The notes under the pieces were generated by a model. It searched no databases and had not been told where the DNA came from. It was given only the letters and a program-made list of their open reading frames with translations. 64,000 nt of DNA, from assembly GCA_022702705.1 (NCBI GenBank), contig CM040434.1, positions 19,759,771 through 19,823,770 on the forward strand, read 5' to 3'. The position numbers were made by a program, and so were the translations under genes. The DNA is from Papilionanthe hookeriana x Papilionanthe teres. Its lineage: Eukaryota > Streptophyta > Magnoliopsida > Asparagales > Orchidaceae. Positions 34,671 through 46,655 of the stretch are shown here, piece by piece (the first letter of the stretch is position 1; the number at the start of each line of letters is the position of its first letter).

Positions 34671-36327
34671 CTAACGTAAATATTCAAAAGATAGGTTTAG
34701 TTCAATTTCACAGTACGATTAATTTAATAATTAAGCAGTCACTCGTATACGCAAGTATACATATCGTTCAAGTAATACAGAGTTCTAGTGGAGTCCTAGT
34801 TATCGATCCCACGAGGAGGGTTGGAACAATTCAAACTATAGTATGTAGATGAAATCTGATATTTAATTCACAATGTAAGTTTAAGAAATTATAAAGTTCC
34901 TAGTGTAACTATGACTAAAAGCTAAATTAACTAAAGTTTTTTTCTAAATTTCTAGATAGAATTAACTAAAAGAGATGAAGTTTTGTTTTGAAAGGTTCAA
35001 ATATGGAAAAGCATCTTTCCCCTTTACAATGATACTATGATGAGTGAATGATATAGATTGACAATAAACTTGTATTGTGCCAAATAGTATTTTTCATATT
35101 CTTTACCCTCTTTAGAGTACCCCCTCTTCAGAGTTATGTAAAGAACATTGGCAAATCCTAGGCTTAGTCTCTAAATTCATGGTTAGTCTGGGAGGATAAT
35201 GGCTCTACTTCAAAGCTCCCACTTCCCTTCACCTAAAAGCTAAACCTAGCTTTAGTTACCAAATACTAGGACCAAATTGGTGATTTCAGTCTATCACCCA
35301 AAAATCTCCAATTCGACACCCATCAAACCATATTTCCCTATTTATTTGCACTCAACCCCATAAACTACGTAACTCATTCATGGACATTAAATGAATTCTC
35401 TACTTTTGTTGTAGAACACTTAGTCCTCTCAGATTGAATGTTTCACAACATGTTTTAACAATTCAATTGGCCACATCGAAAAGTAAATTAAGTACAAAGT
35501 GAAAAATCATTAAAATTTCTTAACATTTAAATGACACGTCAATTCTACATCATCTCTTCGCCACATCTCATTGCATGTACAAAGAAATCTACTCAGAATT
35601 CATGAGGAAGATACAACAAAACATAGATTTTATATATAAAAACAAAGTCATACAAACTACAAGAAGTAAATACAACTTATCTCAATTTCTTCTCCAAGAA
35701 AATCCGTTGAAGTTCCCTTGAATTCTTTTCTCTCATCACAACAACACTCAATTCCCTCTTTAAAATGGTAAGGAAGAATCAAACTCTCACTTTCCTCCTT
35801 CTTCTACACTCTTTAGAGAAGAATCCCTTACAAGACAAGACTTTCACACACTTTAAGACACTTACACACTCACTCTCCAAAACCCTAACACACTTTACTC
35901 ACACCAAAATGACTTCTCTCCCTCTCCTCTATCTGATTCTTGGCGTCCAACTCTCTCTCAAATAGTTTAGAATTGAATTCCTTAAGAGTTTCCTCAAGCA
36001 ATCCTTCAAAAATTGTCAAAATACATTGAATTTGGCCTCCACAAATTTAGAGCGCCGTCTGCGCTGCTCCACCATAATATTTTATAAACTCTCTGGAATT
36101 CGGCGCCAGTGGCGCCCATTCTGGCGTCATTGGCGCCAATAAGCTGATTTTGTCATTTTGCCTCTTTTTACTCCAAATTAGTTCCTTTTTGCTTCCTTTT
36201 GCTCTAAACACCTAAAATCATCATACCTGTAACAAAACATGAAAAATACCTTCCTTTAAAGTGCAATATCACAAAAAATGAGTACAATTAATATATATGA
36301 AAATCTAACATACTTTTGGTGCATCAA
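34671..36327 (-). repeat. 3' LTR of inverted Athila-like copy R
   Basis: On the minus strand it starts TGATGCACCAAAA after a polypurine tract and ends ...AACAACGCA. It carries the same landmarks as LTR A in the same order: the TTGCACTTTAAA box (36257-36268), a GC-rich cassette (about 36050-36152), the TCCACTAGA and TATACTTGC 3' box (about 34740-34828). The open frame at 35765-35965 on the plus strand is an antisense reading of it. Confidence 0.85.
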
Positions 36328-37559
36328 AATCCCCCAAACTTAACCATTACTTGTCCTCAAGTAATCCTTTTACTACATACAATAACTCATAGTAATGAAC
36401 TTTCACTTAAAGAATACTACAATTTTTTATTTAAATAAATATAACAGTAAGATTCTTAGAAAGATGTTCAATAACTCAGGTTAAAACTACAGGTGTAAGA
36501 ACATTTAGTAGTCAAGAATAAGAGTTCTAGTTTTCTATTCATTTCAAGATTAACCATAATTTGTAACATTAAGGGTGCTTTGAAGGATTATATAAAAAAG
36601 AGCTCCTGTAAACTCTATTAGAAAGTAGCTAATACTTTAAATATAAATTCAGGAATGTAACTAAGCTCTTCCCTTAAGTTGATTCAAGTGAAGCCAATTT
36701 TTTATTAGGCTTCTCCTCAAACTTCTCCTCACATATATTTTCTTTCCTTTTCTTTTTCTCTTTTTCTCTTTTTTTCTTCTCTTTTTTTTTTCTTTTTCTT
36801 GTGAGGATTACTATATCTGGATAGCCTTTAATAATCTTATACTTCACTCTCCTCTTCCTAAAGTTTGAACTTGACACACCTCTTTACTTTATAGATATAA
36901 ATTAGTTTGATGATTCATCGTAGAGTCACAATCCTTTCTTCTCACATAAATCTCTAAGTCACATAACATTTCAAAAATACAGTTTCCTTTACTTTAAATA
37001 GTTAACTATGGTTTGATCCTCTTATACTAAATATCTTAACCTCATAAAGTTAACCTTTATTACTAAAAACTTTCATTCAAATCTACTATGATATTTAAAT
37101 GAAATAAAAAATTTAGTTATCTAAAGTTAGGTTCAACTACTAAAAGTTATGTTAGTAATTTTTGAAAATATATTAAATGAGAACAAATAAGAGCCCCCAA
37201 ACTTAAGTTTTTCATTACATATAAATTTGTAAAGGTAGAGAGTAAAACAGAAAGAAAACTAACCGTTTTGTGTTGGGATTTTGAAATTTTCTGAAACTAT
37301 GCTGGTATTAATCACAACATGAAACAATTATATATATAATGTTAAAAATTTGCAGGGTGAATAAATATTAAAGACATAAACTTTAAACATTCAACATAAG
37401 CATCACAGTCTCAATCCAAATCACTAAATAAACAACACAGAGTTCATTACATTCTTATTACTAACACAAATACAATCACAAGTTACAACAATCACAGAGA
37501 AACAAATAACAAACACATAGAAGTACTACTCAACACAAATGAAAACAAAAATCAAATAA
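36328..37559 (-). other. Copy R: 3' untranslated region and polypurine tract
   Basis: No gene. Minus-strand AAGTTTGGGGGATTTT at about 36327-36345 is the polypurine tract. A purine tract (plus-strand C/T run) lies at about 36720-36800, next to a CTATCCAGATATAGTAATCC segment shared with 32346-32365. Confidence 0.75.
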
Positions 37560-38429
37560 CTACCAATCATCATCAGTAGCTTCTTCAGCCTCTTCTGCAT
37601 AATCAGGTCGGTAAGGAAAATAGCTGGGGCAAGTAGGAAATAACACTCCAGCGTCTCCCCTCATGAATCTTACCTGAGCATCATGGTAGGCAATGTCGTA
37701 ATCAACTCTCCTCCTCAGATAACCATTATTAGCATTGTTTTGGGCTTTTAATCTATCAACTATGCTATGGAATCTCTCAATACTAACATTCTGAATCCTC
37801 ATCTGTTCCATAACATCAAACAAAGTAGGGGCCTCTGAATTAGAAGGTACGTCCTAGCTAGCAGAAGGAATATTAGTACTCCTACTTCCTCCTCTCCATC
37901 CTACATGTGACTCATAAGTACTAATATTAGCCTTGGTAATAAGCCTTAATGGATGGACTAGCTCCTCATTGCAATGAAATTCCACTCTAGATTGTACACA
38001 TAATTTATGAATCAGGGCAGGATGTCCTAATCCACCAGTGGTTTCCCCTTCTGCAATAGTCTGGATACTCTTATAGATACTAGCCCTAATATCTATCTTT
38101 TTCATGTTCTGAATGCAATAGTTAAGAATAGCTCTGTCTCTAGTAACTTCACTGTGATGATAAAAAGGTAATAACCTCGCTGAGATGAAATAATGTCAGG
38201 TCATAGATGCTACATTAAACATTGAAACAGGGAAGTTAATCTTTTGCCTTTGCTTAATCTTCCATTCCCCTTTTCCATCAGTAAGAAAAGAAATCACTTC
38301 ATTCAGTCTAGCATCCATAGTACCAAAATTCTCATATTCATGGAATGGTGTTCTTCCTAACTGGTAAAAATCATTAAGCTCAATAAACATTGATGTTTTA
38401 ATCATCTTGAAAAGTGGGGTAACTACCAC
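37560..38429 (-). pseudogene. Copy R: ORF B, env-position protein relic
   Basis: One minus-strand frame with two stops. It has FIELNDFYQLGRTPFHEY, VISFLTDGKGEWKIKQRQ, a TGA at 38198-38196, HYFISARLLPFYHHSEV, ILNYCIQNMKKIDIRASIYK, ETTGGLGHPALIHKLC and STYESHVGW. A TAG at about 37856-37854 follows, then a coiled-coil-like LFDVMEQM region and AYHDAQVRFMRGDAGVLFPT, ending in DDDW at 37560. It lacks the N-terminal REFYAN part: around 38405-38440 the sequence passes into a Tat-type LTR piece. Its intact C-terminus shows what the broken gene of element A looked like. Function unknown. Confidence 0.82.
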
Positions 38430-38439
38430 TTGATATTTT

Positions 38440-41169
38440 ATTTATATATTATGTATTTGGGGCTTTTAAGGGAAATTTAATTTATGAAAGAGTTTAATCA
38501 AATTTGATGGGCTTGTAGTGTTTCAAATATGTTTAAAATTAGTTGTGTTTTCTTTTATAAACCACATTAATCAATATTGGATTAAGCCTAGTCTCACTAC
38601 CAAGTCCTTAAGACTTATGTGTGTATATTTATAACTTTTAGAAAAATTAAGTTACAAGAACATAATTTTTGTTAATGTTTTGGATCATTATTTTATCATC
38701 AACTAGGGGGTTGAATTAGTGAGTTATCCACTTCCAAAGTCAACCCCTAACCTTAAGGATCATTTAATTTAATTTTCATCCAAATTAACATGATTAATAA
38801 AATCAAAAGCTTATTTTTTAATGTGATAAAAATGAGATGGGTTTCTACCATTTATCCCCACATGTATTTCAATCATTCAAACATGTTTATTAAAATTATC
38901 CATTACCCTTTTACCCCTTAAATATAGCCTAAATGTTTAATTAAGGTTAAACCTTAAAAATTACATTTTGCCCCTAAAGACCTTATCACTTCATAATTCA
39001 TTAAATTTAATTCAAATGACTTTAAAATTTTATATTACCCCACTTATGGGTCAATTAAAGCATTAGAGGAGAAACTATGATTTTTCTTAATTTAAATTAT
39101 TTTAATTAATTATTTTTATGTAAAATAAGGATTTTCAAAGAAAATTCAATAACTTAGTAAAAATGAAACATGTCCCAAAGAAAATTACTGGAGGTTCACA
39201 GAGACCGGAGAATCATTTGGACCAAATTTCATGATTTTTTGAACTTCAATTTAGTTATAATAATCATTTCAATTTTTGGGGTGTTAACTAAATATAAAAT
39301 ATTATTTAATTGTAAAATTATGTTTTATATATTTTTTTAAATCTCTCTCTAAGGTCAGGGATCCTAGACAACCAAATTTCATATTTTTGTGATTTATATT
39401 TTAATTATTAGAATTATTTTAATGAGAAATTAGGGAAATTTTATTTTAGCCTTTAAAACATAGTTTTGACCCTTTAAAATTGAATATCTTTATTTAGAGA
39501 GTTAGGAAAATTTCTCCAATTATTCCTAACTAATCAGAGGCAACTTGGAACATTTTTATTAATTTTATGATTTTATTAATTTTTAATTATTTAAATATTA
39601 AAATAATGTTTAAAAATGAAAATTTTATTTTAATTACAATTTCATTTTTCAGAGACTCCTCTTATCACAGAAAACTACCAAAAATAATTTGGTGATTTTT
39701 TGAAGTGTATTCTAATTACTATAATTTATATAAATGTCAAAGGTGTGATTTAGCTTAAGAAATTCATTTAAGTGTTCTAATTAACTCCATTTGAATTGAA
39801 ATTTTTATGGTAAGTTTCTCTGACCTTAAATTACAATGGAGAATAATTTTTAGGTTATTTTCATTTATATTTAATCCAATTTATTTTTCTTTAGAATTTA
39901 TGATTTAATTACAATTAGGTTATGATTAATGAGTTAAATCAAGTTTACATTTTTCCTATGTTCCTCTGGTTACAGTTAACCTACCAAATTTTACTTTGCA
40001 TTTTTCTGAACAATATTTTAATTATTATAATTTTTGTATCAAAATAGACACAATAACTTGAAAAATAGAGATCTCCTCATAGAGATCTCCCCTGACTTGG
40101 AAAAATCAAGGAAGATCCCCCATGACATAAAGAAGAAAATCTCTAAATTTCAAGCCATGGTGAAATGTCTATGAAAATGGAGAATTTAAATACTCAGAAA
40201 AGTATTTAATTAATTAAAAATAAAATATAGGTCAAATAATCTTGAAACTAATTCCACATTGTTCTCCTCTGTTCACTGAGCAAGAGGGTATTTTTCTTTT
40301 ATTATTTTGATTTTTCTACACCAAGTTGTAGACTTTTAAAGTTATGAGAATCAAATCCCAAATTTTCTACTTAAGTGACGCGGCGCCAACGCAACCTCAG
40401 CAGCTCTGAAAGTCCACGCTTTGCTTCTGGGTTCAACGCCGCCATCTGACTGGGCATTCACGCGTCTGTGCTTTATGCACTGTGTTCCCCTCTGAATCCA
40501 TCCTGACTGTTTGTTTGATGTACACACGATCCAATGGTGGATAGTCTTCATCCCCAACCGGTGTGCACAGAGAACCTTCCACACTAAAACTCTAAGATCT
40601 CGAGCTAGACTCAACCAAATCACTTGGGGTTTGTTTATGTGGACTCATCTAACCTAGAAAAACCTATCTATATGGTTAAACTACCCTGAAATCATCTCGA
40701 CATGCACAGAGAATCGAAAATGGCTCTGGAAAGGGGGAGAGTTTAATACCTATGTTTGAGAAAGGAAGCTTCAAACAGATGGTTGTGGCATCTTCGATTG
40801 GTCCCAACGAACCTCTAGATGAAGCCTTTTGCCCTGGTTAAATATTTGGACCCAAGTTCGACCAGAACCAGTTTCAGGTGTTGATCAAAGTTTGGTATGT
40901 AAGCTCTTTGTGATGGGTCTTTGATAGGGGGAACTTTCTCATGAATTGCTGTGAAGGTGTGGGCACAGTTAATTTGATTTTTATTCAGTGTAGAGTGGTA
41001 ATGGAATGTGTTCTGGTTTCGACAAGATTTTGAGCTTCAAAATTGAGCTCAGGTAGAGGGGGAAATTCCAGGGAAGTGGTTGGGATGAGCTTAGAGAGGT
41101 CGTAATTTGCTCTGGGAATAATTGGGCAGAGTTTCCTCTAAGTTTTGTGCACACCCCTTTTTTGGCCGT
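38440..41169 (-). mobile_element. Diverged fragment of a Tat-type LTR
   Basis: Read on the minus strand it parallels about 6580-9000 of the giant element's LTR: a GAGCTCAATTTT segment, the CAGTCAGATGGCGGCG block (about 40430-40455), GCAAGAGGGTATTTTT (plus-strand 40279-40295, the complement of AAAAATACCCTCTTGC near 7437), TGGATGATTGAAA-like words and AT-rich sequence. Divergence is far greater than between the two LTRs of the giant element. The left edge lies against ORF B of copy R and the right edge against LTR B. No coding sequence. Confidence 0.7.
40351..40608 (-). other. Indel-free LTR block with an open frame (diverged copy)
   Basis: Minus-strand counterpart of 7118-7378. About 85 codons align without a gap although the sequence is much changed (RLGM against SLGI, VCTSNKQ against VCVSNEQ, QSDGGVE against ESDGGAE, LSRKFG against LNRKIG). 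Confidence 0.35.
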
Positions 41170-43250
41170 TGATGCGCCTAAAAAATGTTCAATTTTTCAT
41201 AAACCTTTAATGCCTATATTTGGTGAATTTTAATGAAATTGCACTTTAAATGAAGATATTTTGCATGTTTTTAGTTTCAGGTACAAGAAATGGAATTTTG
41301 GAGAAAATGAAGCAAAAACGGTGTAATTTGGAGCCAAAACGAGCAAGGAAGAAAATTCTGACCTGACACATTTTGATATATTTTTCTATGCTTAATTTGA
41401 TTTAAATTTATCAAATATTTTTGAATGAAATTACACTTTAAAGAAATGTTGTTTTCATATTTATCTTGTAGGTACATCTGTTAGGAGCAAAACGCAACTG
41501 AAACGGGGCAAACCGGAGCTGAAATGGAGCCAGATGGAGCGAAACGGTGGAGTTGTGCGCAGGGTGGTGCCTAAGCGCCTAAACTGGTGCCTAAGCACCT
41601 AAACAAATGCTTAAGCACCATTCACGATGGGAAAATGGCACCTAAGCACCAAACATGGCTCTTAAGCGCCACTAGAGGGCGGCTAAACGCCCAGAAATGG
41701 TGCTTAGGCGCCGATGACGGTTTTTGACATATCGTCTAGAATATATATCAGATTTAGATGATTTTTGAAGCATTTCTTTCTACATCTCTTGGGTAATTCA
41801 TTTGAAATGATAAAATCTACTTTCTAGAAGGATTTGGGGTGGTTATAAGGAGTTATTATTGAATAGACACTTGAGGCACCCTTTAGAAAATTCATTGAAT
41901 ATGGACACTTTTTAAGAGACACTTAAGCAACTCTTGGGAAATTATAAATAACTCTTTAAACTTTTAAACTCTTGAAGTTTGGAGGAACTATTTAGAAGAG
42001 AAGAAGAAGGTTTGGAGAATAAGAAGAAGGCTTGGGCGAAAGCCCCAAGTGGGGCGACAAGGTGAGAGAGAAAGAGAGAGTGTGAGTGATTTCTTCTTTA
42101 CTTGTCACTTTGTCCTTGGAGAGGATTGTAAGGAGATTGCTTTTTATATACAAGGAGAGTTTTATTTCCATCAAAGATAAGTATTTTCATTATATTTTGA
42201 TTTGAATCTAGTACTTTGTTTGCATGGTTTTAAAGTCTTATTCAATGAAAAGTTCTTGTTGTTTCTCCATGTGTAGTGAGTAGTTTTCTTTACTCTTCCC
42301 TCTTACAATGAATTTGTATGCATGTGTAGGATATAAAATTGAGTAGCGTGAGAATATATTGGGATGATTTTACTTTGTTCTTCATTTACATGTAAACTTG
42401 ATCAACTTGCATGTTAAAATCTGTTGTGAGAACATGTAAGAACCGGTATGGTATTGTCTCAGTCAACAATTTGGTAAGAATCACATGAGATTGTATGAAT
42501 GAGAATATAATTCATATAATTGAGTACAAATAAATAGAGAGATAAAATTTGATGGGTGTAGAATTTGATGAATTTAGAGTGACAGGCTAAAACCCCCTAA
42601 TGTGGTCTATTGTTTTAGGTTTTGATGCGGGATGTTAGCCTCCAGGTGGAGGGATAAGAGGGAACTCTAGAGTGAGAGCTAGTATCTTCCCTGCCTAGCC
42701 CGTCTTCAGAAATATTCAAACTTTAGATTAACCAATGTTCTTTTTAGCATATCTAGTAATGGTAAAGAATATAATTGCGCATATTTGTCACAATATCTCT
42801 CGCTACTTATTTTACTTTTACACATGTTACTAATTTCATTGTATGAGGAAGGGTACTTTTAAGATATCTAACCCCACTTTCTATTTTTCACTAAGTATTT
42901 TTGTTTAGAAGTAGTATTGTAGTAATATTTGTAGGATTTAATTAAAATCAAACCTTTATCAACCTTCCAAGCTAGGGCGTGTTATTGTAGAATAGAATTT
43001 CTATTGAAAGCCACTGTGATTAACCTCAATCTCTGTGGGATCGATATTCGGGGCTTAATCAGAAAGCCCTATATTATTTGATAAATGATACGTATACTTG
43101 CATAAAATCCCATTTTATAATAATATCAATTAAACTCTCATTTCCATCGACATCAAGTTTTTGGCGTCGTTTTAAAGAAAGAGATATAATTAAAAGGAAA
43201 TATAAAGTATAAACTCATATATAAAACTTAAGCATACATATCAGGGATCA
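41170..43250 (+). repeat. LTR of Athila-like element B
   Basis: Starts TGATGCGCCTAAAA and ends TCAGGGATCA before a primer site. Carries the 5' box twice (GAAATTGCACTTTAAA at about 41235-41250 and GAAATTACACTTTAAA at 41426-41441), each followed by a CAGGTAC or TAGGTAC, so its first ~200 bases look duplicated. Also contains a GC-rich cassette (41565-41735), the GAGTGAGAGCTAGTATCTTC segment and the 3' box (about 43038-43104). About 2.08 kb. Confidence 0.82.
41565..41735 (+). repeat. GC-rich cassette in LTR B
   Basis: A run of GGTGCCTAAGCGCC, GGCACCTAAGCACC and GGTGCTTAGGCGCC words, about ten GGYGC/GCRCC pairs around TTAG or CTAA, each able to pair with its neighbour. Confidence 0.6.
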
Positions 43251-43256
43251 AGTTTT

Positions 43257-43274
43257 TGGTGCCGTTGCTGGGGA
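43257..43274 (+). other. Primer binding site of element B
   Basis: TGGTGCCGTTGCTGGGGA, close to the TGGCGCCGTTGCCGGGGA of Athila elements, complementary to a tRNA-Asp 3' end. A second, poorer copy (TTGGCGTCGTTTTAAAG) lies about 95 bases upstream at 43161-43177. Confidence 0.8.
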
Positions 43275-43399
43275 TCTTAATGGTTGATCTTGACTTTTTG
43301 GAGAATTTTAGTTGAAGTAATTAGACCTAACTTGGAAAATTGTAGCGTCGTAAAAAACAGTCATTAAGTTAAAATAGTGACGTACTTAAGGAGGTATTT

Positions 43400-44099
43400 G
43401 CTATGTTTAAAATTGAACAGTCACTTGGTTAAAAAAAAATTTCCTATTTATTGGATCAAACCTCATGCACCTTATATTAAAAGTAATATTGATGGTAGCT
43501 AAAAACTTACTAATGCTGGTGTTGGAGGTGTGTGCGTGGATTTTTTAGGTACTCTTATTTGTTGGTTTGTGGGCCCATTGTTCCTGGATCTGCATTAATT
43601 GTTGAAGCCATGCATAGGTGTTTTTTTAATAATAACCAAAAAATATGGTTGGAAATATATAAAATTTAGAAACGAATTCTCTTGTATTTTGGAAGCCTTA
43701 TAGGTTAAGAGAGGAGCACCACTAGACCATAAACAATCAGATGAAGAACATTGTTGATTTAGCCAAGGATTTATGTATATGTTGGACTCACATCAAAAGA
43801 GGAGATAATAATGTTGTGAATTGAGCTGTTAAGCTTGGAAGCTATCTTACCACTATTGTTGTTTTTAAATATGTTCCTATGCCTCTTAATAAACTTGTGT
43901 TGTTTTATTGACGTAAGTGTTTTTTCTTTTGGGTACCTTAGTGGGGTAAGTTGTATTTTTCTCTTTTTTAGGGAGAGGAACCTTAGGTTTTTTTCTTTTT
44001 TTCATAAGTTGTATGGGGTGTGTAGTAGGTTCCTCTTGCTATGTGTTTTAATTTTTATTTGGTGTAATAAAATTCCCCTGTGGGGTTATTAAAAAAAAA
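43400..44099 (+). pseudogene. LINE-type RNase H (RVT_3) tail, 5'-truncated
   Basis: A decayed RNase H domain typical of the 3' end of plant LINE (L1-type) polyproteins. WIKPHAPYIKSNIDGS (DG of the first acidic strand), then after a stop LTNAGVGGVCVDFLGTLI, VEAMHRCFFNN (the Glu helix), KIWLEI and finally THIKRGDNNVVN, matching the usual HIxREGNxxAD. It ends in a short A-run (44092-44099) after AATAAAATTCCCC, as a LINE would. It lies about 125 bases after the primer site of element B. I saw no target-site duplication. The open frame 43835-44092 is its trailing sequence. Confidence 0.68.
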
Positions 44100-44859
44100 G
44101 TAACCCATGGTTATTAATGAAAAAATTTTAAAGTACTTCAAAACTACGAATCCTCCATGCTATGACATTTAAGGGGGATTCTTGGTTATGAGGTTGGTCA
44201 TAGTTGATGAATATTAGCATTCTTGGGATAACAAAAAGCCATGGGCATCTTAGCTATGGATGTTATTCCCAGAGTCTAAGTTAGCCCACCCCCTAAAATT
44301 CCATATAGAGTCTAATATTTCACTTATTATCTAGAAATCTTTTTTTCCCTAACTCTACCATTAGCTTAGGGTTTCCAATCACTTATGTTAATCAAAATCA
44401 AATATCCCTAGTTAATCTTCTCCTAATAAATTCAAACTCAAACAACCTCTTCAAAATTATTTAATCATTGTTTTTTAGGTATAAACCCCCTCCATTGAAT
44501 GGTCAAATCCCTACATTCAGGCCTTTCTCATGACTCATTATCTTCAGATTATATGTCCCATTCCTTTGAGCTTAATTCTTCTAATTCAAATCCTTTACTA
44601 CCTCAATCATGAAAGTCCAACTTCTAATGATTTGACTCATTATATTAATCAACTGTTTTCTTCAGGGATCATGGCTCTAAAGATGTAACTAACTACGAGG
44701 GCTTACTTTTGTGCGGAAAATGATCCTAGAATTAAAATAAATCTTATCTTACACCTAAAAGATAAAAAAATTGGTTTCATAGACTGACAAAGGTTCTATC
44801 ATCCAAGTCATGAGACCATTTTCTTCCATTGGAAAGGTCTGTTGTTCTTCAAAATGTTG
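44100..44859. other. Unassigned AT-rich stretch
   Basis: No open frame, terminal repeat or known protein motif that I can support. The right end grades into the minus-strand pol relic. Confidence 0.5.
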
Positions 44860-45440
44860 TGACAAATCATCTAGATAGAAAGTCTTTCAAAAAGTAATAT
44901 AATGTGTGGTGACGCACAAAAATCTCTCATCAACTTCTTCAAGGATCTTTCCAATTTTTAGATAATGGACGTAGATATCTATCCAACATTTTATACCCTC
45001 AATTTTCACGTCCTTTGCCTCTATCTCTTTTATGGTAGGTTAGAAAAGTTTTCATGGCATCTTTTATCCAAAGCAAATATTTCTTAACAGAAGATCGACC
45101 ACTTGGTTTTCTTCCCATCTGACATATTTGATTTGAAAGCTCGTAAACTTTCATATCTTTATCTTTTCCTTGTTCAAATATTTGATTGTCATCTCATCCT
45201 GAGCCTTAAATTCTTTGTTGACTTGGTTGACAACAAGTTGAGAATCCTACTTACTCGATAGATGTTGGACTCCCATTTCAAGGGCTAGCCATTATCTGGT
45301 TATTAGCACTTTGTATTTCACTTGATTATTTGTAACCTCAAAATCAAGGGCACTAAATGATAGAGATGCTCCTTAGTTAGACTATATAGAGCCATCACGA
45401 TTCTTGCACTTGCTTGGTTGGAGGCTCCATCAATGTACAT
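44860..45440 (-). pseudogene. pol: Archaeal-type RNase H and pre-integrase linker (relic)
   Basis: Minus strand: MYIDGASNQASA (first Asp), NNQVKYKVLI (the usual NNQAEYEALI, with the catalytic Glu changed to Lys), WLALEMGVQHL, DSQLVVNQVNKEFKAQDE, FQIKYVRWEENQVVD and a linker WIDIYVHYLKIGKI. Several frame changes and stops. Confidence 0.78.
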
Positions 45441-46655
45441 GTTTCATGTTTTTTTGCCTGTTTTTGCTCTTTCACTTGATTCATCGGGTCCGAAGAAGTC
45501 GACTAAGAAGTCAGCTATAATATGAGCCTTAATTACTGTTAGGGTTATGTAACTAATGTCGAACTCACTAAGTTCCACAACCCACATCAGGAGGTGAGCG
45601 GAGTGTTCTAGATGAGTGAGTACAGACTTGAGCAGACGATCAGTAATCACTTTGATCAGATGCGTTTGAAAATATGGTCAGAAACTGTAAGAAAAAATAA
45701 TCAAAGCAAATGTTAGCTTTTCCATAATTGGGATCTTGACCTTAGATCCCTTGAGAAACCGACTGATGTAATAGGCGTGGAATCATTTAATCAGCTCCTC
45801 TCGAATTAAGACCAAACTAATGGCTTCTGGCCCGACTCCCAGATACACAAGAGTTTCTCTTTTAGTTTTAGGCTTTGCAAGAGCGAAGGCGAGACTAGCA
45901 AATAATTTAATCTTTGGATGGCTTGCTCACGTTTGATCGACCACTCAAATTTCTTGGCTTTCCTCAATACTTTAAAGTGAGTAGTGTATCCATCACTAGA
46001 TTTGGAAATAAATATGCTATGTGTTGCTATTCAGCGGTCAATTTTGCACTTTCTTGGCATTTCGGGGAGAAGACATATCCAAGAGTTCCTGTAATTTCCC
46101 AATTTTAGCTTTTATACCTTTTGGCATTAGGAGAAATCCTAAGAACTTCCCGGTTGAAGCTTCAAACGTGCATTTTAGCGGGTTCAATTTCATATTATAT
46201 TTGTTGAGAATTTGAAAAATTTTTTTAAGTCGCTTATATCCAATCTTCTTTTAACTATAAAATCATAAATATAGACCTAAATATTTTTTCCTTTTTTTTT
46301 TTAGAAAATATTACATCTATAAGACATTGGTATGTAGCGTAGGCAATTTTTAGAACAAATGGCATTACAGTAAAATATCACAACCCTTCGCTCGTAAAAA
46401 AAATGTTCTTTCAATCGTCGGCGGGAGCATTTTGATTGATGGTAGTTGGAGAAAGCATCCATAAAACTCATGTCTGAATGTCCGACTGCAGAATTTACCA
46501 GCGCATTAACCCTTGGTATGGGGGTAGCCATCTTTTGGACTAGCCACGTTCAAATTGGTGAGGTTCACATACATCCTCCACTTTATGTTGGATTTCTATA
46601 TCATGACCATGTTGGATGCCTTAGAGAGGTATTGTACCGATCTAATGTAGCCTGA
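45441..46655 (-). pseudogene. pol: RT and RNase H (relic)
   Basis: Minus strand: WMYVNLTNLN, SPKDGYPIPRVNALV, FMDAFSNYHQSK, IAYATYQCLI, MKLNPLKCTFEASTGKFLGF, IKAKIGKLQELLDM and finally ITDRLLKSVLTHLE with WVVELSEFDISYI and ADFLVDF. The YVDD box is destroyed by stops and an A-rich insertion near 46285-46310. The Asp of WRMCVDFTDLN is Asn here. Confidence 0.83.

Noticed and set aside
34671..34690. TGCGTTGTTGCTAACG as a primer binding site next to an LTR
   Set aside because: It is the end of LTR R on the opposite strand; the resemblance to TGGCGCCGTTGCC is poor and the orientation is wrong.
35765..35965. 66-codon plus-strand ORF with hydrophobic start
   Set aside because: It is the antisense reading of the inverted LTR R; low-complexity Leu/Thr/His composition and no homologue in the other LTRs.
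36674..36877. Lys/Glu-rich minus-strand ORF
   Set aside because: It is a translation of the purine tract in the 3' untranslated region of copy R; the equivalent tract in element A (32375-32450) is not open in the same way.
43835..44092. 85-codon ORF rich in Phe and Leu as a membrane protein
   Set aside because: It follows a decayed LINE RNase H domain and runs into its A-tail; the hydrophobic look comes from T-rich 3' sequence.
44100..44859. A possible host gene in the only stretch without clear element sequence
   Set aside because: No open frame, splice-like organisation or recognisable protein in any frame.
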